Shown piece by piece: positions 25,281 through 34,135 of a stretch of 64,000 nucleotides of DNA. Every line of letters starts with the position of its first letter. Within the stretch, counting starts at the first letter, position 1. The translations under genes and the position numbers were made by a program. The notes below the pieces were generated by a model that was given only the letters and a program-made list of their open reading frames with translations, made no database searches and had not been told where the DNA came from. The stretch comes from Candidatus Binatia bacterium (GTDB lineage: Bacteria > Desulfobacterota > Binatia > UBA1149 > JAJCZL01), in contig JANQEO010000425.1 in NCBI GenBank assembly GCA_028278325.1, positions 1 to 64,000 on the forward strand. Reading direction: 5' to 3'.

Positions 25281-25832
25281 ATGCCGGTATCCTCCGACAT
25301 CTCAGGGTTCTTTCTTCGACCGAAAGCGGGCCCTGCTGTCTGGGCTCTAGTGGTCCTTTTCGCGCTGACCGCCCTGGCCGGGCCTGCGACCGCCGGCCGC
25401 CGCCACGCGGTGAAGTTTACGCTGATGGATCCCGTCACCATCGGTGCGCTCAACTACGAGGTCTACTACGGAGCCGCTAACGGTAGCTTCGTAGGCAACA
25501 AGCGCCTCGTCGAATGCAAGAGCCTATTGTCCAAGCCGACCGAGACAGGATTCCACCATGACGGATCGATGAAGCTCCTCAAGAACGCTGTATTCAGCAT
25601 GACAGGCTTCAGTGGGCCGGTCGACTTGGCGCGCTGCACCTTCGAGACCAAGGACGGATGGGAGTTGAAGCCCGATCACTTCGAGGTCTCGGTCAAGCTG
25701 ATCTCTGCCGTGACTCGTCAGCGCATCGAACCGTTTCCGCGTATCCAGGTCAGCGAGATCGGCCCAGCCATAGACTCCACCGCTGAGATGGTAAGTGTGG
25801 CCACCGGCGATCCGGCGGTGCCGTCACTCTAG
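25281..25832 (+). CDS. Exported protein, function unknown
   Basis: 183 residues from ATG 25281 (a TTG two codons upstream is also in frame). Residues about 20-42 form a signal peptide or membrane anchor (VWALVVLFALTALAGPATAG). The mature part contains NYEVYYGAANGSFVG, two Cys (VECKSL and ARCTFE) that could form a disulfide, and FEVSVKLISAV, suggesting a beta-rich fold. No family recognised. A hairpin overlaps the ribosome binding site. The gene stands alone between a terminator and a tRNA. Confidence 0.6.
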   Translation: MPVSSDISGFFLRPKAGPAVWALVVLFALTALAGPATAGRRHAVKFTLMDPVTIGALNYEVYYGAANGSFVGNKRLVECKSLLSKPTETGFHHDGSMKLLKNAVFSMTGFSGPVDLARCTFETKDGWELKPDHFEVSVKLISAVTRQRIEPFPRIQVSEIGPAIDSTAEMVSVATGDPAVPSL

Positions 25833-25856
25833 TATCCTCGCTTCCGTTGCTCACTT

Positions 25857-25909
25857 TAGGTATCTCGCCGGCTCATCTGCTTCGATCACCCTAGGTATCT
25901 CGCCAGCTC
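25857..25909. repeat. Short direct repeat upstream of tRNA-Arg
   Basis: An 18-nt unit (TAGGTATCTCGCCRGCTC, R being G in one copy and A in the other) occurs at 25857-25874 and 25892-25909, each preceded by TCAC. A GCCAG/CTGGC inverted repeat overlaps the second copy. The role is unknown; it could be part of a tRNA promoter or a remnant of duplication. Confidence 0.55.
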
Positions 25910-25974
25910 GCTAGCTCACTGGCTCGTCGTTGCGGGCGAATTTCTAGTGCGTTAAGTTCTCTGGTCTTCTCTGG

Positions 25975-26048
25975 GCCCCCGTAGCTCAGGTGGATAGAGC
26001 ACAGGATTCCTAATCCTGGTGTCGCATGTTCGAGTCATGCCGGGGGCA
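25975..26048 (+). tRNA. tRNA-Arg (anticodon CCU)
   Basis: 74 nt cloverleaf. Acceptor stem GCCCCCG (25975-25981) pairs with CGGGGGC (26041-26047), discriminator A at 26048; D stem GCTC/GAGC; anticodon stem CAGGA/TCCTG around loop TTCCTAA giving anticodon CCU; T stem GCATG/CATGC with loop TTCGAGT. It reads AGG. CCA is not encoded. The CNNM/CBS gene ends 4 nt away on the other strand. Confidence 0.95.
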
Positions 26049-26051
26049 CTC

Positions 26052-27092
26052 TCAATCCTTGAACCTGAACCGGCGCTTGGCCAGGCTTCTCGCAACCTCT
26101 TGGAAATCCACGACGCGATCGGTTTCGTCGACGATCTCTCTACCGAGGAGAGTCTCCATGACGTCCTCCAAAGTCACGATGCCGCGAGTGGCGCCGTATT
26201 CGTCGACCACGCCCGACATCTGCCCACCACCGCGGCGCTTGAGAAACTCCGATAGGAGACGATCCCCGTGCATGGATTCCGGCACGAACAACAACGGCTT
26301 GCGAAGCGTCGAGAGCGGGACATCGACCTCGTCGTCGACGAGACGGCGCAGGAGATCGGTCTTGAGAATGAAACCGGTCCACTCCTCGGTTTTCGGATCG
26401 AAGATGGGGATTCGAGAGTGGGGACAGCGTCCGACCTGTGCCGCCACTTCCGCTACCGTTGCCGTCTGCGGCAGCTGGAACACCACCGTCTTCGGCGTCA
26501 TGATGTCGCGGGCCAGCACCTCGTCCAGGCGCAGGACGTTCTGCACCAAGGCGGCCTCCAGCGGTAGGATACTGCCTTCCTCGGCCGACAGTGCTGCAAC
26601 GTGATGGATCTCCTCTTCGGGCGCCTGAGGCTCACTTTCCGTGCGCTGCACCGGCTTGGTGATCTGCTTCGACAACCATACGAGAGGGGTCAGCAATGAG
26701 GTCGTTATAGCCCAGGGCACAGCGACGGCCCGGGCCACAACGGTGTCGTAGCTGACTCCCGCCACCTTCGGCAGAACCTCGGCAAAGACCAGGACGGCGA
26801 AAGCCAAGGTCAACGGAAACCAAACTTCGGCCGTCGCGCCCCAGACCGCTCTTGCCTCGGCCCCTGCCAATGCAGCCCCCGCCGTGTTGGCCAAGGTGTT
26901 GACGATCAAGATCGCCGTGATCGGCCGCTCCATCCCACGCTTGAAGCCCTCGAGGACGAGTCCGGCACGGCTGCCGGTTGCCGCCAGTTGCCGGACGTAG
27001 GGAACCCGTACCGAGTACAAGGCCGCCTCCGATAGGGAACAGAACGCCGAGATCACCAGGACCAGCGTCACCGACAACAACAAAAGACTCAT
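26052..27092 (-). CDS. CNNM/CBS-domain membrane protein (HlyC/CorC-type)
   Basis: 346 residues. Residues about 1-180 are a CNNM (DUF21) membrane domain with three or four helices (MSLLLLSVTLVLVISAFCSL, ANTAGAALAGAEARAVWG, FAVLVFAEVLPKVAG). Two CBS domains follow (DIMTPKTVVFQLP and SGVVDEYGATRGIVTLEDVME). The C-terminal CorC/HlyC transporter-associated domain seen in longer homologues is absent. Family members affect Mg2+ or other cation homeostasis, and CBS domains usually bind adenine nucleotides. A strong GGAGG precedes ATG 27092. Confidence 0.88.
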   Translation of the reverse strand: MSLLLLSVTLVLVISAFCSLSEAALYSVRVPYVRQLAATGSRAGLVLEGFKRGMERPITAILIVNTLANTAGAALAGAEARAVWGATAEVWFPLTLAFAVLVFAEVLPKVAGVSYDTVVARAVAVPWAITTSLLTPLVWLSKQITKPVQRTESEPQAPEEEIHHVAALSAEEGSILPLEAALVQNVLRLDEVLARDIMTPKTVVFQLPQTATVAEVAAQVGRCPHSRIPIFDPKTEEWTGFILKTDLLRRLVDDEVDVPLSTLRKPLLFVPESMHGDRLLSEFLKRRGGGQMSGVVDEYGATRGIVTLEDVMETLLGREIVDETDRVVDFQEVARSLAKRRFRFKD

Positions 27093-27198
27093 GGGTATCC
27101 TCCGTGATGGACCGTCACTCTACCAGCGCAGCGAGTTGCGACCCAACACCGGCCAAGTCCGAGGAACGGGAGTCAAACATCCGTTGCCTTGCGAACCC

Positions 27199-28422
27199 CT
27201 AGCTCTCGACGAACCCACCGAGGCCAACGACGAGAAAAGCGAGGCTTACGGCGAAGCCGGTCCAGGGGACCCAGCGCGGCAGCACGAAGGCGCACTCTTC
27301 GAGCATCGGTCGAGCCTTGATGCGCATCAGCGCCAGGTTGACGACTGCGAACACCAAAAGGGTCAGGGTCGAGGTTGCAGCGGCCAACGGAGCAAGCGGG
27401 AACCAAACGGCGAGGGCGGCTACGAACGCAGTCACTGCGCCCGTCGCTGTAACGGGGGTACGCCTGCGTGGATGAATCGACGCCAGCACCCTCGGCAACA
27501 TGCCCTGCATCGCCAGCCCGTAGAGCACACGCGAGGCCATGATGATCTGAATCAGCGCTCCGTTGACCATGGCCACGATGCTCACGCCACTGATCAAGGG
27601 GGAAGCGCGGCCGTTGCTCACGCGTTCGTAGAGGTAGGTTAAAGGAGCTTCACTCTGCGAGAGCTCTTGAGGCGGCAGGGCCAGTACCGCAACGGTCGTG
27701 AGCATCATGTAGAGCAGAGTGGTCGCGACCAAGGTCAAGACGATGGCGCGTGGTAGTGCGACGCGAACGTTCTTGACCTCTTCGGCGACGTTGACCATGT
27801 CCTCGAAGCCGATGAAGGCGTAGAAGGCCAGCAGCGAGGCGCCGAGCAGTCCCGGCCACGCCAATGTCCCCGGCACCAGTATCTCTGTCGCTCGCGCCGG
27901 CAGATCGGCCAAGGCACCACGTGCCGCCCACGCTACCAGGACGAGGACTGCCACCTCGACCAGGGTGATCAGGGCGGCCACGGTCGCGGACTCGGTGATC
28001 CCCCAGGCGGCTATCACGCCCAGGACCAAGCAAAAGACGATCAGGGTCATCTCCCGCGGTACTTGAGCGAACTCGGCCAGGTAACCGGGGACGGCGTTGC
28101 TGACGGTTGCCGCCGACACGCTGCCGGCCAGCATCACCATCAGTCCTATGAGCGCCCCTATGCGGGGCCGGCCGAATGCCTCGGTGACGTAGACGGCCTC
28201 GCCTGCGCTACGGGGAAAGCGTGAGGAGAGTTCGGCGAAGCTTAGCGCCGTGAAGGCCGCAAGGGCAGAGGCGATCAGGAAAGCCAGCGGCGCGTGCATG
28301 CCGGCACGCCCGGCGATCTCGCCGGTAAGGGCGTATATCCCGGCGCCGACGGTGGTGCCCAGGCCGTAGAGGACGACCATCGGCAGCGTGAGGCTACGCT
28401 TCAGTGTGGCCTGCTCGCCCAT
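27199..28422 (-). CDS. APC-family amino acid permease
   Basis: 407 residues, about eleven to twelve membrane helices. The first helix contains the substrate-binding motif GLGTTVGAGIYALTG, and later YAFIGFEDMVNVAEEVKN matches the conserved APC motif. It most likely imports or exchanges an amino acid or amine across the inner membrane; the substrate is not readable. It starts 3 nt after the stop of the truncated thioesterase and has no good ribosome binding site of its own, so coupling is likely. Confidence 0.87.
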   Translation of the reverse strand: MGEQATLKRSLTLPMVVLYGLGTTVGAGIYALTGEIAGRAGMHAPLAFLIASALAAFTALSFAELSSRFPRSAGEAVYVTEAFGRPRIGALIGLMVMLAGSVSAATVSNAVPGYLAEFAQVPREMTLIVFCLVLGVIAAWGITESATVAALITLVEVAVLVLVAWAARGALADLPARATEILVPGTLAWPGLLGASLLAFYAFIGFEDMVNVAEEVKNVRVALPRAIVLTLVATTLLYMMLTTVAVLALPPQELSQSEAPLTYLYERVSNGRASPLISGVSIVAMVNGALIQIIMASRVLYGLAMQGMLPRVLASIHPRRRTPVTATGAVTAFVAALAVWFPLAPLAAATSTLTLLVFAVVNLALMRIKARPMLEECAFVLPRWVPWTGFAVSLAFLVVGLGGFVES

Positions 28423-28425
28423 GTT

Positions 28426-28620
28426 TCAGGGAGCGGGGCGGGCCGGCGGCGCGACCCCCATCTCGAACATGCGGCGCTCGGCGGGCCCGCCCAGGCGGTC
28501 CGAAAGGAAGTCCAGGCTCGCTTCGATCACGAAGTGGGTCACCCGTGGCGTATACATGATACCCCCCGGATCACAGTCTCCGAACAGTATGCGCCGGCGG
28601 TGAACGAAAGCGGAGTCCAT
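28426..28620 (-). pseudogene. Truncated 4HBT-family acyl-CoA thioesterase
   Basis: 64 residues matching only the N-terminal half of the 4-hydroxybenzoyl-CoA thioesterase fold (normal length about 130-145): the catalytic segment FGDCDPGGIMYTPRV with its Asp, then the hot-dog helix and MFEMGVAPPAR, after which the frame stops and the permease begins at once. The expected rest of the hot-dog sheet is missing. It is probably a remnant; a short functional protein is less likely. Confidence 0.6.
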
Positions 28621-28817
28621 GGGATCATACGTATACGACTATGTCGCGCGAGCTATCGCTACCCGCGCCGCGATCCTACCGTAGTGGGCCGGAGCGCCCA
28701 GCGCCATTCCTGGCCACCTATGAAATACGGTTTGAGAGCCGAGCGTTGTCGTTAGTTAGCGTCATGGAGTATTCTCCAGGTGACACTGCCGCCGTGCCGC
28801 TGAGGGAGGTGCTCGCC

Positions 28818-30506
28818 ATGAAGAGGGCCATCCGATGGATCTATACCGGCATCACTGAGGCTGTTCCTCACTCTATCGTTTCTCCGGAGCGCTCCGCCTC
28901 GACGACCAAGCTTCGCAACACGATCTTGGCTGTCTGTCTCTCATGGCTGCTTGTGCCGCAGCTGGCATCCGCGCACGACTTCCTGGGCGATCTAGTCTAT
29001 TGCGATGTGGATGCCGACGGACTCTTCGACCCCGCCGACGGTGACTACGGCCTCGACGGGATCGATGTCGACATCATTTGTACCGCCGACGACGGTACCG
29101 AATGCATCAATCTGACGACCACGACTGGCGCTTTGCACTCCAGTGTCTTCCGTATGGAAGGGATGCGGCCTGTCCTCGCGCAGTTTCCCGATCACTGTCC
29201 GGTTGCGTGGGACCCGTTCGGCGATCTCACGGGACGTTATCTGATAGAGCTATCCGATAGCTGCGCGCCGTTGCCCAAGCCGTGGACCTGCACGGTAGCT
29301 GTGGATCCATCGACCCTGCCGACGGACTGCGCGGCCCTCGTGACCCCGATGACGGGTGGCCCGCCCTTTGACGACGGTGATGGCAAGTACTGCGACAAGA
29401 TCACCGATGGGCCATTCCCGGAAGGAGAAACCCTGGGCAACATCCACTACGCCTACGAAGAGGCGACCTGCTTGATGTTTCCCGATCCTGCACCCGGCGA
29501 CGGGCGGTTCACCGTCATCATCTTTCCCGACAACGGCGGGGGCCAACTCTCTGACTTCTGCGCCGCCTATAATGACTTCGGCTACACCTTGGGCGAGGAG
29601 TGCGGCAACGACATACGTGAAGGTGATGAGCAGTGCGACGGACTCGACCTCGGCGACTGCTTCGGAGATTGCCTACCGGATTGTACTTGCGCCCCGGTTT
29701 GCGGGGACGGAATCATCAACCAGCCCGAAGAGGAATGCGAGCCGCCCAACAGAGAGATCTGCAACAACAACATCGATGATGACGGCGACATGCTGATCGA
29801 CTGTGACGACGAGGATTGCCCGGTGGTCTGCGACGTCCGGATCGCCTGCGAGACCGATGGCGACTGCCCCTTGTCGGAAGCGAGCGGGCCGCCCATCGGG
29901 CCGCTGCCGGCGGCTACCTGCCACGATGGCGTGTGTCGAATCCATTGCGCGAACAATGTCTTCTGCGCAGGGATCTCGTCCGGGGCTCAGTGCGTCGGCG
30001 CGCAAACCTGTGACGAGAACTGCAAGCTCGTCGAAAACTGCCAGAAACTCGGCCGCGATCCGGCAAGCATCCGCTTCGACCGAGGCGCTGCGGGTTTGGA
30101 CCTGTTCAAGATGCACGCCAGCTTCTTCCCGCGCAGCCAGCTAGACCCGGTCTCGGACGGGTTTTCCGTCCTCTTGACCAACGCAGAAGGCGTCGTCTAC
30201 CGGGCCTCGCTGTTGGCCGGGGACATGGTGTCGAGAAGAAACGGCAAACGGTTCGCATTCAGTGACCGGAGCGCCAAGCAGGGCAACGGCGTTCGCGATG
30301 GATTGGCCCGTATTCGCTTGAAACTCAGAATGCGAAACGGGGTGCCGAACTATTCCTTCAGCATCAAGGCATGGGGCGACTTTTCATCGGCCACTTTGCC
30401 CATGATGAGGACGCAGATCGTCATTGGCAACGACGGGACCTCAGGACAGGCCGAGTGGCGACCGACCCGCTTCGGCTGGAAGGCTCTGTCCAGCGACTTC
30501 TTCTGA
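28818..30506 (+). CDS. Exported Cys-rich protein, function unknown
   Basis: 562 residues from ATG 28818, preceded by GAGGGAGG at 28803-28810; the longer frame to 28641 lacks a site. A signal peptide lies around residues 32-55 (TILAVCLSWLLVPQLASA). The N-terminal third includes CDVDADGLFDPADGDYGLDG, a Ca-binding-like Asp-rich stretch typical of prealbumin/SdrD-type domains. The centre holds Cys-rich units common in myxobacterial secreted proteins (CGDGIINQPEEECEPP, CNNNIDDDGDMLIDCDDEDC). The C-terminal part, from about residue 420, is beta-rich and unrecognised. Location is presumably the cell surface or periplasm. Confidence 0.75.
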   Translation: MKRAIRWIYTGITEAVPHSIVSPERSASTTKLRNTILAVCLSWLLVPQLASAHDFLGDLVYCDVDADGLFDPADGDYGLDGIDVDIICTADDGTECINLTTTTGALHSSVFRMEGMRPVLAQFPDHCPVAWDPFGDLTGRYLIELSDSCAPLPKPWTCTVAVDPSTLPTDCAALVTPMTGGPPFDDGDGKYCDKITDGPFPEGETLGNIHYAYEEATCLMFPDPAPGDGRFTVIIFPDNGGGQLSDFCAAYNDFGYTLGEECGNDIREGDEQCDGLDLGDCFGDCLPDCTCAPVCGDGIINQPEEECEPPNREICNNNIDDDGDMLIDCDDEDCPVVCDVRIACETDGDCPLSEASGPPIGPLPAATCHDGVCRIHCANNVFCAGISSGAQCVGAQTCDENCKLVENCQKLGRDPASIRFDRGAAGLDLFKMHASFFPRSQLDPVSDGFSVLLTNAEGVVYRASLLAGDMVSRRNGKRFAFSDRSAKQGNGVRDGLARIRLKLRMRNGVPNYSFSIKAWGDFSSATLPMMRTQIVIGNDGTSGQAEWRPTRFGWKALSSDFF

Positions 30507-30517
30507 CGTCAGTTGCC

Positions 30518-30543
30518 GCGTTGACACGGTGACGGGTCAACGC
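30518..30543 (+). terminator. First of two tandem hairpins before amidase copy 2
   Basis: GCGTTGAC (30518-30525) pairs with GTCAACGC (30536-30543), 10-nt loop, beginning 12 nt after the preceding stop, followed by TTTG. Confidence 0.6.
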
Positions 30544-30550
30544 TTTGAAA

Positions 30551-30575
30551 GAGATGCGGCCGGCGGCCGCATCTC
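30551..30575 (+). terminator. Second tandem hairpin, 6 nt before the amidase start
   Basis: GAGATGCGGCC (30551-30561) pairs with GGCCGCATCTC (30565-30575), 3-nt loop. It ends 6 nt before ATG 30582, leaving no Shine-Dalgarno, so it might act in translation as well as termination. Confidence 0.55.
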
Positions 30576-30581
30576 GGCACC

Positions 30582-32000
30582 ATGAGCGGGGGCACCACTT
30601 CCTTCAGTAGTTTCCGCGACGACGCCCTCGGCAGGCTCGACGCCGTCGGAATATCGGCGCGGATTTCCGGCGGCGAGATTTCAGCTCGCGAGGCCGTCGG
30701 GGCAGCGATCGAGAGGGCCAAGACGAGCCAGCCAGCCCTCAACGCCGTCGCCTTCGAAGACTACGACCGTGCACTGGAACGCTGCGAAAGTAGATACGCT
30801 GGTGTGTTTTCCGGGGTGCCTACCTTCATCAAGGACTCGGATGCCTATGAAGGACTTCCAACCCGCTTCGGCTCTCACGCGATTCCGAATACGCCCGATT
30901 CCAAGAACTCCCATTTCGTGAAGCAGCTGCTCGCCACCGGGCTAGTCCCGCTCGGCAAGAGTACCACCCCGGAATTCGGGTTAACGGGCACCACCGAGGC
31001 GCTGGTCTACGGTCCGACTCGTAACCCCTGGAACGTGGAACACTCAACCGGGGGCTCCTCAGGGGGCTCGGCCGCACTGGTAGCGGCCGGCGTCGTGCCT
31101 GTCGCGCACGCCAACGACGGCGCGGGTTCCATCCGCATACCGGCGTCCTGTTGCGGGGTTGTAGGGATGAAGCCCACGCGGGGACGCACGGCAGCGCTCG
31201 AGCATTCGGGAATCATGCCGGTCAGATTGGTTCATCAGGGAGTCATCACGCGCTCAGTACGAGACACGGCGCTCTTCTACGCCGCTGCCGAGCAATACCT
31301 GCACAACTCCCGTCTGCCGCGCCTGGGCCTGGTCGAGAGGCCGGGGAAAGTGAGGCTCAAGATAGGGATGTACACTTCCTCGCCGCATGGCGTGTCCGCC
31401 GATTCCGAGTGCGTGGATGCGGTGCTGAACGCGGCGAAGCTGTGCGAAAGCCTCGGTCACCGAGTCGAGGAGATCCGTTCCCCCGTCGACGAGCAGCTCT
31501 TGGGTGACTTCTTCGTTTACTGGGCTGCGCTGGCTTACTCGATTGCCCGTTTCGGCAAGGTCTTTTTCCACCGCGACTTCGATGCCGGCAAACTCGATCA
31601 GTTCTCCCAGGGGCTGGTGAGGCACTTCAGCGCCAACATGCGAGACGCACCCGGCGCCGTATGGCGGCTACGGCGCTTCGTCGACAAGTATAAAGCCTTG
31701 ATGCGCCGATACGACGTTCTGTTGACGCCGACCTTGGGGATGCCGCCACCCCGCATAGGCTACATCGGGCCCGAGGTGGAGTTCGAAGAGGCCATCGAGC
31801 GCGTGCAGCACTTCTTTCCCTTCACGCCCATCCAAAACGTCACTGGCGCGCCGGCGATTACGCTGCCGCTTGCGATGAGCAACGACGGACTACCGCTGGG
31901 CGTTCACTTTGCGGCGCCCTTCGCGATGGACAGGCGGTTACTGGAGTTGGCGCTGGAGTTGGAGGAGGCCTCGCCCTGGCCGGTGCCGGGTGAGGCATGA
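30582..32000 (+). CDS. Amidase-signature family hydrolase (copy 2)
   Basis: 472 residues, the same length as copy 1 at 23753-25171. The catalytic Lys is in PTFIKDSDAYEG, the Ser/Gly segment is HSTGGSSGGSAALVAAG, and HANDGAGSIRIPASCCG follows. The C-terminus (FTPIQNVTGAPAITLPLAM) shows the usual substrate-channel region. The two copies differ widely outside the signature, so they are old paralogues rather than a recent duplication. Substrate unknown. Confidence 0.87.
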   Translation: MSGGTTSFSSFRDDALGRLDAVGISARISGGEISAREAVGAAIERAKTSQPALNAVAFEDYDRALERCESRYAGVFSGVPTFIKDSDAYEGLPTRFGSHAIPNTPDSKNSHFVKQLLATGLVPLGKSTTPEFGLTGTTEALVYGPTRNPWNVEHSTGGSSGGSAALVAAGVVPVAHANDGAGSIRIPASCCGVVGMKPTRGRTAALEHSGIMPVRLVHQGVITRSVRDTALFYAAAEQYLHNSRLPRLGLVERPGKVRLKIGMYTSSPHGVSADSECVDAVLNAAKLCESLGHRVEEIRSPVDEQLLGDFFVYWAALAYSIARFGKVFFHRDFDAGKLDQFSQGLVRHFSANMRDAPGAVWRLRRFVDKYKALMRRYDVLLTPTLGMPPPRIGYIGPEVEFEEAIERVQHFFPFTPIQNVTGAPAITLPLAMSNDGLPLGVHFAAPFAMDRRLLELALELEEASPWPVPGEA

Positions 32001-32018
32001 CGGCGTGCCGCTGTCACT

Positions 32019-32246
32019 CTAGAGGTAAGAGAGCAGGTAGATGATCAGGCCGATGATGAACACCACTATCGGCACGGTCATGAATATCACCCTCTGGTAG
32101 AACTGCACGGCCACTTTTTGCCTGTCGGTGGCCTCTTCCTGAGTGCGAATCGCCCGTTCGGAGTTCTGCTTGTAGAGAGCCAGGTGCTCCTTTTGAACGT
32201 CGCGGATCTCCTCGAGCAGCTTCCGCAGCTCGTCGCTTGCTTCCAT
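32019..32246 (-). CDS. Small tail-anchored coiled-coil membrane protein
   Basis: 75 residues. Residues 1-45 are charged and helical, with heptad-like spacing (ELRKLLEEIRDVQKEHLALY), and the C-terminus is a membrane helix (TVPIVVFIIGLIIYLLSYL) ending at the stop, so it resembles a tail-anchored protein. ATG at 32246. It is convergent with the amidase. No family recognised. Confidence 0.6.
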   Translation of the reverse strand: MEASDELRKLLEEIRDVQKEHLALYKQNSERAIRTQEEATDRQKVAVQFYQRVIFMTVPIVVFIIGLIIYLLSYL

Positions 32247-32368
32247 GAGTCACAGGTTACGTACTGAGCCGACGGACCGCCAGGGCTGAGCGCACACCGC
32301 GTGTAGAGCTGGGCCGGTGGTCTCGGCTCGTGTGCCGGAGTAGATTCGGCCTTCCGGGAGGAAGCATC

Positions 32369-33253
32369 ATGCCGGTACAGCATCTTTCAGCATCTGCCAC
32401 TCCTCAGGCGATCGCCGAGGCATTGGGCCGCGACGGCGCCTGCGTCATAGACGCACTAGTCGATGACACGACCATGGACCGTGCGTTCAACGAACTCCGG
32501 CCCCATATGGAGGCCACGGAGGCCGGCAAGGACGAGTTCTCCGGACGCAACACCCGCCGCACGGGGGCGTTGGTTGCGCGCTCGGAAACCTGTCGGGAGT
32601 TCGTCATGAACCCGCTGATCCTAGGTACTGTCAAAGAAGTCCTGTCGGGCGGCACCAACTTTCAGCTTCATCTGACGCAGATCATCGCGATCGGCCCCGA
32701 GTCGGACGCCCAGCAGGTGCACCGCGACCAGTGGGCGTATGATTTCTTTCCCTTCCCAAAGGGCTACGAAGTGCAGTGCAACACGATCTGGGCGATGAGC
32801 GACTTCACGGAAGAGAACGGCGCCACCCGTGTAGTCGTCGGTAGCAATCAGCTCGATGACGGTTTGGAGATTCCTGTGTCGGATACCGAGCCGGCCGAGA
32901 TGACCAGAGGTTCAGTGCTCGTCTACACGGGCAGCCTCTACCATGGGGGCGGCGCCAACCGGTCGGATCACACCCGCTACGGCGTAAACATCACCTACAA
33001 CCGCGCCTGGCTACGCCAGGAAGAGAACCAGTATCTGTCCGTGCCCCGCGAGGTGGCCCGCGAGCTTCCCAAGGAGATGCTCCGGCTCATGGGCTATGCG
33101 CGTGGGGCCTACGCGCTCGGTTATGTAGACGATCTTCGCGACCCCATCGAAGTGGTGCGCCCGGATCTGGCCGCCGACGGCCTGGGTGATCTCGACGAGG
33201 CGCAGTTACAGGCCCAGGCCCAGTTGGAGAAGCTCAGACGCGAGTCGGCGTGA
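32369..33253 (+). CDS. Phytanoyl-CoA dioxygenase (PhyH) family oxygenase
   Basis: 294 residues from ATG 32369 with GGGAGGAAG just upstream. Fe(II)/2-oxoglutarate oxygenase features: QVHRDQWAYDFF supplies the HxD iron ligands, YHGGGANRSDHTRYGV the distal His and the 2-oxoglutarate-binding Arg. Family members hydroxylate varied small molecules including lipids and natural products; the substrate here is not readable. A short gap separates it from the glycine-zipper lipoprotein. Confidence 0.85.
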   Translation: MPVQHLSASATPQAIAEALGRDGACVIDALVDDTTMDRAFNELRPHMEATEAGKDEFSGRNTRRTGALVARSETCREFVMNPLILGTVKEVLSGGTNFQLHLTQIIAIGPESDAQQVHRDQWAYDFFPFPKGYEVQCNTIWAMSDFTEENGATRVVVGSNQLDDGLEIPVSDTEPAEMTRGSVLVYTGSLYHGGGANRSDHTRYGVNITYNRAWLRQEENQYLSVPREVARELPKEMLRLMGYARGAYALGYVDDLRDPIEVVRPDLAADGLGDLDEAQLQAQAQLEKLRRESA

Positions 33254-33326
33254 GCCCCGGGGCCGGCGTGAACCGGCGGGGGGTTGTGCTAGCCTTGGCG
33301 GTACCCCGGCCGCCGGAGGTCACATC

Positions 33327-33746
33327 GTGAAGCTTCATCGTTCCCTTCCGATTCTGGTCGCCCTGCTCCTATGCAGTGTCGGGTGTGCCCCCAAACGGCC
33401 GGTCTTCTATCCAAACGCTACGCTGGAGCGCAAGGGCGAGGCCGCGGCACAGCGCGATATCGACGAGTGTATCGAATTGGCCAGACAGGCCGGATACGAG
33501 CGCAACGTTGCAGCCGATGCCGCCAAGAAGGGGGTAAAGGGTGGCGTTGCCGGTGGTGCGGTGGGCGCCGCTGTGGGCGCGGTCGACGGCAAGGTCGGCC
33601 GCAATGCCGGTAGGGGAGCCGCAGGGGGTGCGGCAGCGGGTGTGGTATCGGCGGCCTTCAAGTCCCGCGATCCCGATGCTTTCGAGCGAGCCTTCGTCGA
33701 TCGTTGTCTGGCCGAACGCGGCTACCAAGTCCTCGGCTGGAGATAA
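33327..33746 (+). CDS. Glycine-zipper lipoprotein
   Basis: 139 residues from GTG 33327, preceded by GGAGG at 33314-33318. The N-terminus MKLHRSLPILVALLLCSVGC is a lipoprotein signal with a non-ideal lipobox (SVGC). Residues about 70-110 are a glycine zipper (VAGGAVGAAVGAVDG and GRGAAGGAAAG), as in outer-membrane or OmpA-linked proteins. Four Cys including the lipidated one. Probably anchored to the outer membrane; function unknown. Confidence 0.75.
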   Translation: MKLHRSLPILVALLLCSVGCAPKRPVFYPNATLERKGEAAAQRDIDECIELARQAGYERNVAADAAKKGVKGGVAGGAVGAAVGAVDGKVGRNAGRGAAGGAAAGVVSAAFKSRDPDAFERAFVDRCLAERGYQVLGWR

Positions 33747-33895
33747 CATCTTGCTATCAAGCAGTTAACGCAGCATCTCTAGAATTGAGATTAGCGTTTG
33801 GTAGCGCAGCTACCCGTTGAGCGGCTTTGCATAGCGGCGACGGGCAACTAGCGTCACCCTGCGTCGCGCTATCGAGCGCTCTCGGGGGTAGGCCC

Positions 33896-34135
33896 ATGAT
33901 GTACGTCGCTGTAATGATGTTTTGGACCTTCGACGTTTGGTATGTGCTGCCCCGCCTCGCGCCCGCTCTGAGGGAGGACTATTACTGGCTGGTGGCGATC
34001 TGGCTTCTCGGCTGTGCTTTGCTCGAGGTAGTGCGCGGCTTTCAGGATGATGCCTCGCTTCCGCGGTGGCTCGACAACCCCAACTCCTACACCGAGCTGA
34101 CCGACGGCGCGGAAGCCGACGGTTTCCGCGAGTAG
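33896..34135 (+). CDS. Small two-helix membrane protein
   Basis: 79 residues from ATG 33896 (the frame extends upstream to 33827). MMYVAVMMFWTFDVWYVLPRL and YYWLVAIWLLGCALLEVVRG are hydrophobic, separated by a short loop, followed by an acidic tail. No family recognised and only a poor ribosome binding site, so the gene call is tentative. Confidence 0.5.
   Translation: MMYVAVMMFWTFDVWYVLPRLAPALREDYYWLVAIWLLGCALLEVVRGFQDDASLPRWLDNPNSYTELTDGAEADGFRE

Noticed and set aside
23753-32000. Two amidases as part of an Asp/Glu-tRNA amidotransferase
   Set aside because: gatB and gatC are not adjacent and neither gene is in a tRNA-charging context, so GatA was not assigned.
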